From Chloroflexota bacterium (GTDB taxonomy: Bacteria; Chloroflexota; Dehalococcoidia; Bin125): a stretch of DNA of 37,948 bases. Positions within the stretch are counted from its first letter, which is position 1. Every line of letters starts with the position of its first letter. The DNA is taken from positions 1 to 37,948 of the forward strand of contig JAPPNI010000022.1 in assembly GCA_028873865.1 (NCBI GenBank). Direction: 5' to 3'. The translations under genes and the position numbers were made by a program. Shown one piece after another: positions 23,112 to 32,016 of this stretch. The notes below the pieces were generated by a model that made no database searches, was not told where the DNA came from, and saw only the letters and a list, made by a program, of their open reading frames with translations.

Positions 23112-24296
23112 CTAGGTCACATTGATGCTGATGCCGAGCGCCCCGGCTGCAGCGACGATCGTATCGGTCTGGTCTTCCAGGGACTCGATCGTGGTCAGGA
23201 CGGCGCGGCGGCCGGCGTCCGAATTCGGCAGGCCGGCGATCAGGTGCGCATCGAACGGGAACGGAATCGCAGTTGCGTAGGCGACGCTGGCGGCGATCTC
23301 CATGCTCAGCTGATCGGCCAGTTCCGTGTCTTCCTGGCGGACCAGGTCGACGATCCCAGGACCAATCAGCGCGCCGAAGTCGCCCAGCCAGACATTCTGG
23401 ATGCCCCTGGCGTTGGCGATGATGTCGTTCACCGTGTTGTCGGAGAAGCAGGAGTGCTCGTCTTCCTGGGAGCGCGCCTCGTAGGCGACGATCATCCGCT
23501 CGCCGGCGAGTTCGCCGCGCGAGAGTTCGCCGATCCCGGTGATGATTTTGGCCAGCGCGTCATCTGTGTCGAGGTTAAGAAACTCGGCGCGGTAACTGTT
23601 GGCGCTGCCTCGCGCCCAGGCGTTGACCATGTCCTGTAGATCATCGATCAGCAGATCGGTTACGACCATCAGGTAGGTCGCGCGGCGGTCGGCGTTGGCG
23701 TTGGTGGTGTAGTCCTCGATCGGGCGGTCGCCGGGGCCGTCGGGGTTCAAGTCCTGGCCCCAGAGGAGGAACTCGATCGCGTGCCAGCCGGTAGAGACGT
23801 TGGCTTCGCCGCCGGCCTCGTTGAGCTCGATGAGCAGTTCGGCCGAGATCTCGGGATACTCATCGACCATGTTGATGATTCCGGAGTCGGGATTGCCCTC
23901 GACGTAGTCAACGTACGACTCGTCCAAAGGCCAGGCGTTGAGTTGTGCCTCGGGGCCGTCCTCTTCGTTGTCGATTGGGCCGTCGTAGAATCGGTACGCC
24001 TCCGTCGGGCCGTAGTCATCGCGGGCTGTGAGCCAGGCGCGTTTGGCGCCTTCCAGCGTGGCGGGGGCGGGGTTGTCGAGGAAGGCGTGAATCGCCTCAC
24101 GCATCACCATGGCGCTGTTGAGGCTGAGCACGTAGGTGTGATGCACGCCGTCGGCATAGTGCTCGACGACGTCGGAGGCAGAGACATCGGGTGCGCTGTC
24201 GCCTGAGCAGGCGGCGAAGACGGCAAGGGCGACAGTCAACGGAATCACCAGCAATGACAGCTTCAGCCGCGACAGGCGGCGAATCCGGGCAGTCAT
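23112..24296 (-). CDS. Imelysin family (M75, IrpA-like) lipoprotein
   Basis: This 394-residue protein begins with a lipobox signal (VFAAC, Cys about 30). The first helical repeat holds DVVEHYADGVHHTYVLSL. The diagnostic GxHxxE motif is present as GWHAIEFLLWGQD near residue 170, and GIQNVWLGDFG marks the C-terminal domain. Imelysins (ICMP, IrpA, EfeO-like) are surface iron-regulated proteins thought to bind iron. ATG 24296 follows GAAGGA. It is first in a four-gene operon (imelysin, di-heme oxidoreductase, imelysin-like, gamma-carboxylase-like) with gaps of only 16-26 bp. Its promoter lies in a perfect palindrome 51 bp upstream, so repression by a metalloregulator is likely. Confidence 0.9.
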   Translation of the reverse strand: MTARIRRLSRLKLSLLVIPLTVALAVFAACSGDSAPDVSASDVVEHYADGVHHTYVLSLNSAMVMREAIHAFLDNPAPATLEGAKRAWLTARDDYGPTEAYRFYDGPIDNEEDGPEAQLNAWPLDESYVDYVEGNPDSGIINMVDEYPEISAELLIELNEAGGEANVSTGWHAIEFLLWGQDLNPDGPGDRPIEDYTTNANADRRATYLMVVTDLLIDDLQDMVNAWARGSANSYRAEFLNLDTDDALAKIITGIGELSRGELAGERMIVAYEARSQEDEHSCFSDNTVNDIIANARGIQNVWLGDFGALIGPGIVDLVRQEDTELADQLSMEIAASVAYATAIPFPFDAHLIAGLPNSDAGRRAVLTTIESLEDQTDTIVAAAGALGISINVT

Positions 24297-24344
24297 GGGC
24301 GCGTCCTTCTCAGGAAGATCTGGATGGTTGTTGCTCCGAACGGC

Positions 24345-24372
24345 ATTCTACCTAAAGTTGCATAGATTGCAA
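24345..24372 (-). promoter_or_regulatory. Candidate promoter of the imelysin operon
   Basis: On the minus strand a -35 TTGCAA (24372-24367), a 16-bp spacer and a -10 TAGAAT (24350-24345) are visible. A start site near 24338 would leave a leader of about 40 nt before ATG 24296. Both boxes lie within or at the edge of the palindrome at 24347-24383. Confidence 0.6.
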
Positions 24373-24383
24373 CTTTAGGTAGA
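24347..24383. promoter_or_regulatory. Perfect 37-bp palindrome, likely operator
   Basis: The arms TCTACCTAAAGTTGCA (24347-24362) and TGCAACTTTAGGTAGA (24368-24383) match perfectly over 16 bp around TAGAT. It is AT-rich in an otherwise GC-rich region and covers the promoter of the imelysin operon, as a repressor site would. I do not recognise it as a standard Fur, DtxR or MntR box. A terminator is unlikely since no T-run follows. The rest of the 402-bp gap (24297-24698) holds no other gene or site that I can support. Confidence 0.75.
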
Positions 24384-24698
24384 TACTTGAAGAATCCGTG
24401 TGGTACTGCTGCCGGACCGAACAAGGCCCAACGATACCGCCGCTCTTGAAGCTTGAAATGCCGAACTTCACTGCGGCTCAGGCTGCGCGGCCGGCGAGGC
24501 ATCAATGCGCCTAGGGGCCCGAACGCCCGGAGTCCTGCCCGATTCACTCCATCCATCCAGAGTGCCATCCAGTTTCCCTACAGACACTGGCCTGTCACCA
24601 AATCATGCGGAGTGTTGCTGGCATATCGAAGTGTCCCTCTGCTCTGGTGATACACCTGTACAGACTGCCTCGCGATAGGACAACTCCCGCGAAAGACG

Positions 24699-25916
24699 AT
24701 GCTGATGCGCCGATTGACGAGTGGGTTCTGGAGCGGGGGCTTGCTGATCGGTCTGTTGATTGGTCTCGCGTTGGCGTCGGCGGCATGCGGGGAGGAAGCG
24801 CCGTCGGAGTTGGTCTCTCAGCAGATCGAGGAGCAGGAACAGGCATCTACCGGGCACCAAAGTACTCCGCGGTCGGCACAGCAAGAGACTGTGATCGACT
24901 CGAACCAGGTTCAGGCTGAACCGCAGCAGGCGTCGGAAACGGGGCAAGGCCGGCAGACAACGGCGGCGGCGAGCGAGCAGGAGTCTCAGCCTGCCACCGA
25001 GAGCTCAGATGCGAGGAACGACCAGCGCGGCGACGCACAGCAGGACGCCGCAGAATCGGCGGCTCATGGTCGGCAGGACCAGCAGCAGGTGATGCCAGAA
25101 GAGTCGGTGCCGGAGGGAACCCGCCTGATCACGCTGTTCGGCGACCTCACCGAAATCGTCTACGCCCTCGGGGTGGAGGAGTATCTGGTGGCTCGCGACG
25201 CGAGCTCGATCTATCCGACCGCGGCGGAGGATCTCCCGAACCTGGGCTTCGCGGGAGGACTCAACGCGGAGGCGATCCTCGAGTTCGAGCCCACGCTGGT
25301 GCTGGGCACGCCGATGGCCGGTCCGCCCGGTGTCCTGGAGCAGCTTGAGCGGGCTGGCGTCGAAGTCCTGGTGATCGACGATCTGATTGGTCTCGATGCG
25401 CCGCAGATCAAGATCCGCTTCGTCGGAGAGGCCCTAAGCATTCCCCAGCGAGCGGACGCTCTGGCGCTGGACGTCGAGCGGCGCACCGCAGCCGTGATCA
25501 CCGCGGCCCAGAACGATGAGCCGCTCCGCGTGTTGCACGTCTACATCCGCCGCGGAGGCCTCCAGTTGGTCTCCGGCGAGGGCAACGTGGCGCAAACGAT
25601 CATCGAGGCTGCCGGCGGCATTGACGCCGCCGCGGAGGCGGGCATCGTCGGCTGGCAGACACTAACCCCGGAGGCGCTGGTCGCTGCCGATCCGGATGTC
25701 TACCTGGTCATGGATCGAGGACTCAGCGTGGTCGGCGGAGTCGAGGGCCTGTTGGAAATCCCCGGCATGGCCGAGACCAAGGCTGGCCGAGGCCAACACG
25801 TGATCTCAATGGCGGACCTCTACCTGCTCGGTTTCGGACCGCGCCTGCCCGAAGCGATCGCCGACCTGGCCCAGTTCCTGCGTGAAATCCAGGGGCAAGT
25901 GCTGGAGAGAGATTAA
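24699..25916 (+). CDS. Heme/iron-type ABC substrate-binding lipoprotein (HmuT/BtuF-like)
   Basis: This 405-residue protein has a lipobox ASAAC (Cys30). Residues of about 33-130 are a long Gln/Glu/Ser-rich linker, unusual for the family. The rest is a type III (helical-backbone) binding fold: ITLFGDLTEIVYALGVEEYL, ARDASSIYPTAAEDLPNLGF, and EAILEFEPTLVLG, close to heme-binding HmuT proteins. The end has the usual GWQTLTPEALVAADPDVYLV. It starts at ATG 24699 with a weak ribosome site. It is divergent from the imelysin operon. No permease or ATPase follows; the next feature is a tRNA on the opposite strand. So it must share a transporter encoded elsewhere, or act as a surface heme receptor. Confidence 0.85.
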   Translation: MLMRRLTSGFWSGGLLIGLLIGLALASAACGEEAPSELVSQQIEEQEQASTGHQSTPRSAQQETVIDSNQVQAEPQQASETGQGRQTTAAASEQESQPATESSDARNDQRGDAQQDAAESAAHGRQDQQQVMPEESVPEGTRLITLFGDLTEIVYALGVEEYLVARDASSIYPTAAEDLPNLGFAGGLNAEAILEFEPTLVLGTPMAGPPGVLEQLERAGVEVLVIDDLIGLDAPQIKIRFVGEALSIPQRADALALDVERRTAAVITAAQNDEPLRVLHVYIRRGGLQLVSGEGNVAQTIIEAAGGIDAAAEAGIVGWQTLTPEALVAADPDVYLVMDRGLSVVGGVEGLLEIPGMAETKAGRGQHVISMADLYLLGFGPRLPEAIADLAQFLREIQGQVLERD

Positions 25917-26100
25917 TCCGGTTCTCCTGCGGACAGGCGAACGTCTCAGCCTCAGCGGCGGTAACTCGGCCGGGGCGTAACTGCGCGAGATTCGGCTGAC
26001 ACGGGACCGGATTCGGCGGGCGATCGAGCAGACAGCCCGGTGAGCACCGGAGCGCCGCCGGCGTGGCGATCGTCGAAGGGGTTCGTGGTTCGGTAGGTGA

Positions 26101-26176
<76 letters not shown>

Positions 26177-26223
26177 ACGCAGTTACCGGACAACCTCAGC
26201 GTACAACCGCCGTCGCCGGCGAT

Positions 26224-26784
26224 TCAATCAACGACTTCATCCTCCGGCAGCAGACCGTCGGGCAGGTCAACCGTCATCGTGCCCGTTCCGAGGTCCACAT
26301 CAACCACCACGTCGCGCAGCGCAGGCACCAGCAGATCCCGCAGCTCGCCGCGGTCGACGATGTAAACGTCATTGGCGCCCGTTTGCAACACCTCGCGGAC
26401 CGTTCCCAGCGCCGCCCCGTCTCCGCCGACCACGCGCAGACCCTCGATCTCATCCAGGTACCAGAACGACTCGCCCGTGCTCGGACGCTCCCCATCGGGA
26501 ATCTCAATCAGCTCGCCGCGCAGCGACTCCGCCGACTCCCGGTCGGCGACTCCGTCGATGTACAGATACACGCGGCCCTTCTGCCAGTTGCTGCTCTGAA
26601 CAGTGCGGGAAGAGCCGCCGATGAACACCCGAGCCCCGCGATCGAAGCGCTGCGGAAAATCGGTCAGCGGCAGAACCTTGATCTCACCCTTGAGACCGCG
26701 CGGCCGCTCAACCAGACCCACCGCCCGGTAGCCCGCCCGCGGCATCCGCTCTTCAGTCTTCGAGCGTCCGAGCCGGAACGCCAT
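26224..26784 (-). CDS. rimM: 16S rRNA processing protein RimM
   Basis: The start ATG 26784 follows GAGGGG and gives 186 residues; the longer frame upstream overlaps khpA and is not used. The N-terminal RimM domain is marked by GYRAVGLVERPRGLKGEIKV and LPLTDFPQRF. The C-terminal PRC-barrel contains LDEIEGLRVVGGDGAALGTV and VYIVDRGELRDLLVPAL. RimM binds ribosomal protein S19 and helps mature the 30S head. It lies 7 bp after khpA. The trmD and rplS genes that usually follow are absent here; a tRNA-Ala takes their place. Confidence 0.94.
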   Translation of the reverse strand: MAFRLGRSKTEERMPRAGYRAVGLVERPRGLKGEIKVLPLTDFPQRFDRGARVFIGGSSRTVQSSNWQKGRVYLYIDGVADRESAESLRGELIEIPDGERPSTGESFWYLDEIEGLRVVGGDGAALGTVREVLQTGANDVYIVDRGELRDLLVPALRDVVVDVDLGTGTMTVDLPDGLLPEDEVVD

Positions 26785-26791
26785 CGCCCCC

Positions 26792-27019
26792 TCAGCGGAT
26801 GTCGAGTGAAGTGTCGACCGCGCGAGCATGCCCCGCGACCGAGAGCAGCGTCCGCATCGCCGTGGCCAGCCGACCCTCACGGCCGATGATCCGCCCCATG
26901 TCGTCCTCGTGCACATACAGGTGCACGGCGACATGATCGCCGTTCTCCACCCGCTCGACGCGTACCGCGTCGGGCTCATCGACCATCCACTTGGCCACGT
27001 ACTCGATGAAGTCTTCCAT
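26792..27019 (-). CDS. khpA: KH-domain RNA-binding protein KhpA
   Basis: This 75-residue protein consists of a single KH domain with the GxxG loop in MGRIIGREGRLATAMRTLL. It starts MEDFIEYVAKWMVDEPDAV, as is typical of KhpA (YlqC). KhpA binds RNA, usually with KhpB, and affects cell size and sRNA function in Firmicutes. It lies between rpsP (11-bp gap) and rimM (7-bp gap), the standard position. Confidence 0.94.
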   Translation of the reverse strand: MEDFIEYVAKWMVDEPDAVRVERVENGDHVAVHLYVHEDDMGRIIGREGRLATAMRTLLSVAGHARAVDTSLDIR

Positions 27020-27030
27020 AACGAAGCTCG

Positions 27031-27354
27031 CTACTCGGACGCCGCGCTGGCCTGAGCCTCAGCCGCCGCCCGCTTGGCGTCGGCCCGCTTGCTCCGCGGC
27101 TTCGGCTGCCACGGCTCGATCAGGTCCTCTTTGGCCAGGAATCGATGCACCGTCTCGCTCGGCTTGGCCCCGTGCGACAGCCAGTGCTTGACCCGCTCCG
27201 CGTCGATATTGAACGTCGCCGGCTCGGTCAGCGGATCGTAGTAGCCCAGATTCTCCACGAATCGTCCGTCGCGCGGTTTGCGCGAATCCTGCACGACCAC
27301 CCGATAGAACGGCCGTCCCTTGCGCCCGTGCCGGGCCAGTCGAATTTTCAGCAT
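27031..27354 (-). CDS. rpsP: 30S ribosomal protein S16
   Basis: ATG 27354 opens the conserved MLKIRLARHGRKGRPFYRVV. A longer frame to 27408 adds residues not found in S16. This gives 107 residues: DSRKPRDGRFVENLGYYDPL and the WLSHGAKPSETVHRFL region are typical. The last 25 residues form a Lys/Ala/Arg-rich extension. S16 binds 16S rRNA early in 30S assembly. It is followed by khpA and rimM, as in many bacteria. Confidence 0.96.
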   Translation of the reverse strand: MLKIRLARHGRKGRPFYRVVVQDSRKPRDGRFVENLGYYDPLTEPATFNIDAERVKHWLSHGAKPSETVHRFLAKEDLIEPWQPKPRSKRADAKRAAAEAQASAASE

Positions 27355-27484
27355 CTGTTCAGCTCTGCCTGCATTCCACTCGTCGGTATCAATCCAGCGT
27401 AATGCCAACCCGACATCCGCGCTGTCGCACCAGCCACCTCCCGGTCGCGACCACTCACCAGCGACCTCCCGGTCACGCCAGGCT

Positions 27485-28834
<1,350 letters not shown>

Positions 28835-28847
28835 CGGTTAACCCTAG

Positions 28848-29873
28848 CTACGACAGCCCCGCCTCCGCCATCCGCACGCACAGGTCGCCGACCCGCACGC
28901 TGTAGCCCCACTCGTTGTCGTACCAGCTCACGACCTTCACCTGCGTGCCCTCGAGCACCATCGTCGACAGCGCGTCGATGATCGACGACGCCGGCGATCC
29001 CTTGAAGTCGCTGCTCACCAGCGGCTCGTCGGTGTAGTCCAGGATGCCGTGCAGCGGCGATTCCAGGTCGGTCGCCGCCTTCTCGAACGCCGCATTCAGC
29101 TCTTCCGCGTCGGTCGCCCGCTCCGCGTCGATCACCAGGTCCACCACCGACACCGTGCTGGTCGGCACCCGGTAGGCCATCCCGTTCAGCTTGCCGTTCA
29201 GGTGCGGCAGCACCAGACCCACCGCCTTCGCCGCGCCGGTCGTCGTCGGGATGATGTTCATCGCCGCCGCCCGAGCCCGCCGCAGGTCGCTGTGCACCGT
29301 GTCGAGAATCGCCTGGTCGTTCGTGTACGCGTGGATCGTCGACATGATCCCGCTCTTGATCCCCACCGTGTCGTCCAGCACCTTGGCCATCGGCGCCAGG
29401 CAGTTCGTCGTACAGGACGCGTTCGAGACCACGTGATGCGCCGCCGGATCGTAGGCGTCGTCGTTCACGCCCAGCACGATCGTCAGGTCCTCGTTCTTCG
29501 CCGGCGCCGAGATCACCACCTTCGACGGACCGTGGTTCAGGTGCCCCCGCGCCCGCTCCGCGTCGGTGAAAATCCCCGTGCTCTCGACCACGATCTCCAC
29601 GCCGTAGTCGCCCCACGGAATCTGCCCCGGGTCGCGCTCCGAGATCACCGCGATCCGCTGCCCGTCGATCACCAGGTCGCCGTCGACCACGTCCACCTCG
29701 CCCGGGTAGCGCCCGTAGTTCGTGTCGTACTTGAACAGGTGCGCGTTCGTCTCCGAGTCCGTCAGGTCGTTGATCGCGACCACCTTCAGGTCATCGCCAT
29801 GGAAGTCGAGCATCCCCTTGAGCACCTGCCGCCCAATCCGGCCAAAGCCGTTGATGCCAATGTTCGTCGTCAC
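28848..29873 (-). CDS. gap: Glyceraldehyde-3-phosphate dehydrogenase
   Basis: GTG 29873 is chosen because AGGAGA lies just upstream and [15 protein letters not shown] begins the conserved Rossmann fold; this gives 341 residues. The catalytic Cys is in [12 protein letters not shown] and the partner His in the [10 protein letters not shown] stretch. The sequence AINDLTD keeps the Asp typical of NAD-specific enzymes. WYDNEWGYS completes the C-terminus. It oxidises glyceraldehyde 3-phosphate to 1,3-bisphosphoglycerate in glycolysis. It sits directly upstream of ffh, an unusual partner, and probably heads that transcript. Confidence 0.97.
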   Translation of the reverse strand: MTTNIGINGFGRIGRQVLKGMLDFHGDDLKVVAINDLTDSETNAHLFKYDTNYGRYPGEVDVVDGDLVIDGQRIAVISERDPGQIPWGDYGVEIVVESTGIFTDAERARGHLNHGPSKVVISAPAKNEDLTIVLGVNDDAYDPAAHHVVSNASCTTNCLAPMAKVLDDTVGIKSGIMSTIHAYTNDQAILDTVHSDLRRARAAAMNIIPTTTGAAKAVGLVLPHLNGKLNGMAYRVPTSTVSVVDLVIDAERATDAEELNAAFEKAATDLESPLHGILDYTDEPLVSSDFKGSPASSIIDALSTMVLEGTQVKVVSWYDNEWGYSVRVGDLCVRMAEAGLS

Positions 29874-30041
29874 GAAGCTCTCCTGAATCTGTACCAAACG
29901 ATCAGTTCCCCCGCAGACTCGCAGAGCCAAGCGATGCGCTCAACCTCAGTGGATTCAAACGGCGAGCCTCAATCCCGCTCCTCCGCTAGTCAGGGCTATA
30001 TTCGGTTGCAGCCGCTCGCTGCAAGTCAAATGGGAGCATCG

Positions 30042-30764
30042 ATGGCAACCGGTGCAGGGACGAGAGTTCTCTTCGTCGACGACTCCGGTAAGCCATCGCC
30101 CAATCACCCTTCGAGAGCCCTGGTGGTTGCGGGGTTCTCAATTCCCTCAGCTGCGGTTCCGGCGCTGAACAGGATGATCGCCGGAGCAAAGTCCCGCTTC
30201 TACCGCCAACGAGGAGATCCGGCTAGATGGGAGATGAAGTCGAAACGTCACATCTCTCCAGATTCTTGGAAGCGATCGAAGAACAGGAACTTTCTGGACG
30301 AAGTCGCTCGAATTCTTGCCAAGCTTGAGTGCACTGTCTACTCAGTCGGCATCGACAAGCGGCGAATGCTCCACCCCATGACCCTGCAAACGACGATGCC
30401 GCTCCAGTTCCAGGTTCTGCTGGAGCACTTTGCAGCAGAGTGTCGTTGGCATGGAGAGACCGGACTCTTGATCTCGGACTGGTCGAACCATCAGGACGAT
30501 GCCCATGCAAGTCAGAGCGTTGGCAGTTTCGTGACCACCCGAAGGTTGCCATTGCACCCAAGTGTCTACTACGCAAACTCGCGCAGTTCTCACGCGATCC
30601 AGGTGGCGGACTTGTTGGCAGGAATCCGAAGGAGAAGTATGGAGGGCGACCAGAATCTCAGAGACCTTGACCAGAGGCTCGGGTCGGTTCGCTCAATATC
30701 GCGTAGGTTCGGCATTCGGACACACGAGGGCCGACTCTTCGAGACTTCAATTGTGCTCTTTTGA
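30042..30764 (+). CDS. DUF3800 protein
   Basis: ATG 30042 follows GGAG with seven bases between; ATG 30030 is an alternative. The 240-residue product starts TRVLFVDDSGKPSP, the N-terminal acidic motif of DUF3800, and ends with the family's HAIQVADLLAGIRRR. In between is the SKRHISPDSWKR stretch. DUF3800 proteins are widespread, often in mobile or defence-like settings, and are thought to have an RNase-H-like fold; activity is unproven. Codon use is visibly less GC-rich than in its neighbours (TCA, AGA, CTT, GCA are frequent), suggesting recent acquisition. It is a lone gene with its own hairpins downstream. Confidence 0.85.
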   Translation: MATGAGTRVLFVDDSGKPSPNHPSRALVVAGFSIPSAAVPALNRMIAGAKSRFYRQRGDPARWEMKSKRHISPDSWKRSKNRNFLDEVARILAKLECTVYSVGIDKRRMLHPMTLQTTMPLQFQVLLEHFAAECRWHGETGLLISDWSNHQDDAHASQSVGSFVTTRRLPLHPSVYYANSRSSHAIQVADLLAGIRRRSMEGDQNLRDLDQRLGSVRSISRRFGIRTHEGRLFETSIVLF

Positions 30765-30781
30765 GCGAACGTGGTTGCGCC

Positions 30782-30812
30782 CAATGGCAAGTAGTGGCTA
30801 CTCTTGGCATTG
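30782..30812. other. Imperfect hairpin downstream of the DUF3800 gene
   Basis: CAATG-G-CAAG-TAG pairs with CTA-CT-CTTG-G-CATTG around a TGG loop, with one G-G mismatch and a 2-nt bulge: 12 pairs in all. It starts 17 bases past the stop. It has no T-run and could protect the mRNA 3' end. The rest of the 312-bp gap to 31076 holds only the terminator and promoter listed separately. Confidence 0.45.
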
Positions 30813-30868
30813 CCTGACGGTCCGGCTAGTAGGTGCGAGCCGAATGCAGCCGACATACCGCTGGCGTT

Positions 30869-30905
30869 GAGACCCCGGATCGCACGGGGTCTCTTTCTTT
30901 CTCCT
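30869..30905 (+). terminator. Intrinsic terminator of the DUF3800 gene
   Basis: GAGACCCCG (30869-30877) and CGGGGTCTC (30885-30893) form a perfect 9-bp stem with a 7-nt loop. TTTCTTTCTTTCT follows. Confidence 0.9.
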
Positions 30906-31009
30906 GAATCCTCGCGACTACCTCAACTGCTGCTCCTACATCCATCGCCCGCAGCCCACCGCCGCCCCCTCACCTCATCCCCTCTGTACAACCGCCACAC
31001 CCCAGACCC

Positions 31010-31038
31010 TTGACATCTCCAACCCGTCTCGGCATCAT
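31010..31038 (+). promoter_or_regulatory. Promoter of the helix-turn-helix gene
   Basis: A perfect -35 TTGACA (31010-31015), a 17-bp spacer and a -10 CATCAT (31033-31038) are seen 39 bp before the gene. Just downstream, GAAC-ATAC-GTAC (from about 31041) resembles a Gram-positive-type LexA box (GAAC-N4-GTTC) with one mismatch, at a place where a repressor would block transcription. Confidence 0.6.
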
Positions 31039-31076
31039 CAGAACATACGTACCTGTCAGACGGAAGAGACCAGATC

Positions 31077-31970
31077 ATGACCACCATCACCAGTCCGCCC
31101 ACGCCCCGCCGCTGCCGGCGCATCCTCGAAATCCACCACCTCGACTGCCAGGGACACTCCGCCGAGCAGATCGCCGAACAACTCGGCTGCGCCCGCTCCC
31201 CCGTCTACGTCGCCCGGCGCGACTTCGAGCTGCACCGCGCCCACGTCCTGCGGACCGTCGCCGCCGATAACCTCGCCGACCAGGTCCACTGCCTCACCCA
31301 ACCCGCCGCCGACCCGGCCCGGCACCGCCAGACCGTCGCCGCCACCCGCGAACTGCGCCTCCTGCTCGCCGCCATGCCCGAACTCCAGGAACACGAGCAG
31401 CAGGAGCGCGAACGGATCGAAGCCGCCCGCGAGGCCCCCGCCATCGCCATCGCCCACAGCCGCCACTTCCTCGCCGGCCAGGACGGACACGCCCGCTACA
31501 TCGGCGGCTCGGAAGTCGGCCAGTGCATGCCCGACTGCCCTCGCTGCTTCCCCCACCTCTACGAAGGCGAAGATGCCCGACCGCCCGTCGTCAACGGCTT
31601 CATCAGCACCCAGCCCGCCAACCATCATGATGACGACCCATCCGACGACCCATCCGACGACCCGGACGAACCCGCTCTCATCCAGCCTGAACCGGAACCA
31701 GACCATCAATTCCCGGACGAATCTGGACAAAACCGGACAAATCTGGACGAATTCGGACAAGAAATCGAAGAACTCCCAGTCCCTAGCGGCAAATCCTCGA
31801 AAAACACCCGAAATTCACGCCCAACCAAGCCGCCCAAACCCGTCGGCCGCGAATACCCCGTCTCTTGGGACAACCCCTTCGGCTACATCCCCCGCATCAA
31901 CCTCATCCGCGAGGAGACCTACACGCCCATGGGTGGCCGCGACTTCTACAACCCCCACCGCCGCCGTTGA
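31077..31970 (+). CDS. Helix-turn-helix protein with acidic low-complexity C-terminal half
   Basis: This 297-residue protein starts at ATG 31077, about 10 bases after GGAAGAG. Residues of about 15-50 (HHLDCQGHSAEQIAEQLGCA and on) look like a homeodomain-like/resolvase-type HTH. A helical, Arg/Glu-rich segment runs to about 130. A short Cys cluster CMPDCPRC near 145-152 may bind metal. The remainder is disordered, with DDDPSDDPSDDPDEP coded by near-identical 12-bp repeats (around 31628-31670) and repeated 'NRTNLDEFGQ'-like segments. The overall look (small HTH, acidic tail) recalls phage or plasmid replication or packaging adaptors, but I do not recognise a family. It is convergent with the unknown pair at 32017-33452. 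Confidence 0.65.
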   Translation: MTTITSPPTPRRCRRILEIHHLDCQGHSAEQIAEQLGCARSPVYVARRDFELHRAHVLRTVAADNLADQVHCLTQPAADPARHRQTVAATRELRLLLAAMPELQEHEQQERERIEAAREAPAIAIAHSRHFLAGQDGHARYIGGSEVGQCMPDCPRCFPHLYEGEDARPPVVNGFISTQPANHHDDDPSDDPSDDPDEPALIQPEPEPDHQFPDESGQNRTNLDEFGQEIEELPVPSGKSSKNTRNSRPTKPPKPVGREYPVSWDNPFGYIPRINLIREETYTPMGGRDFYNPHRRR

Positions 31971-32016
31971 CCGGTAGTCGATCCGTAGCCCGCCGATGAA
32001 CCTCCCGCCGATCAAC

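Noticed and set aside
24293..24568. Minus-strand open frame of 91 codons upstream of the first imelysin gene
   Set aside because: It contains the promoter and palindrome and has no motif or ribosome site.
24297..24698. A cobalamin or other riboswitch upstream of the binding lipoprotein
   Set aside because: No B12-box or other conserved core could be found on either strand.
29049..30041. Upstream extension of the DUF3800 frame
   Set aside because: It runs antisense through gap; the DUF3800 homology begins only after the ATG at 30030 or 30042.
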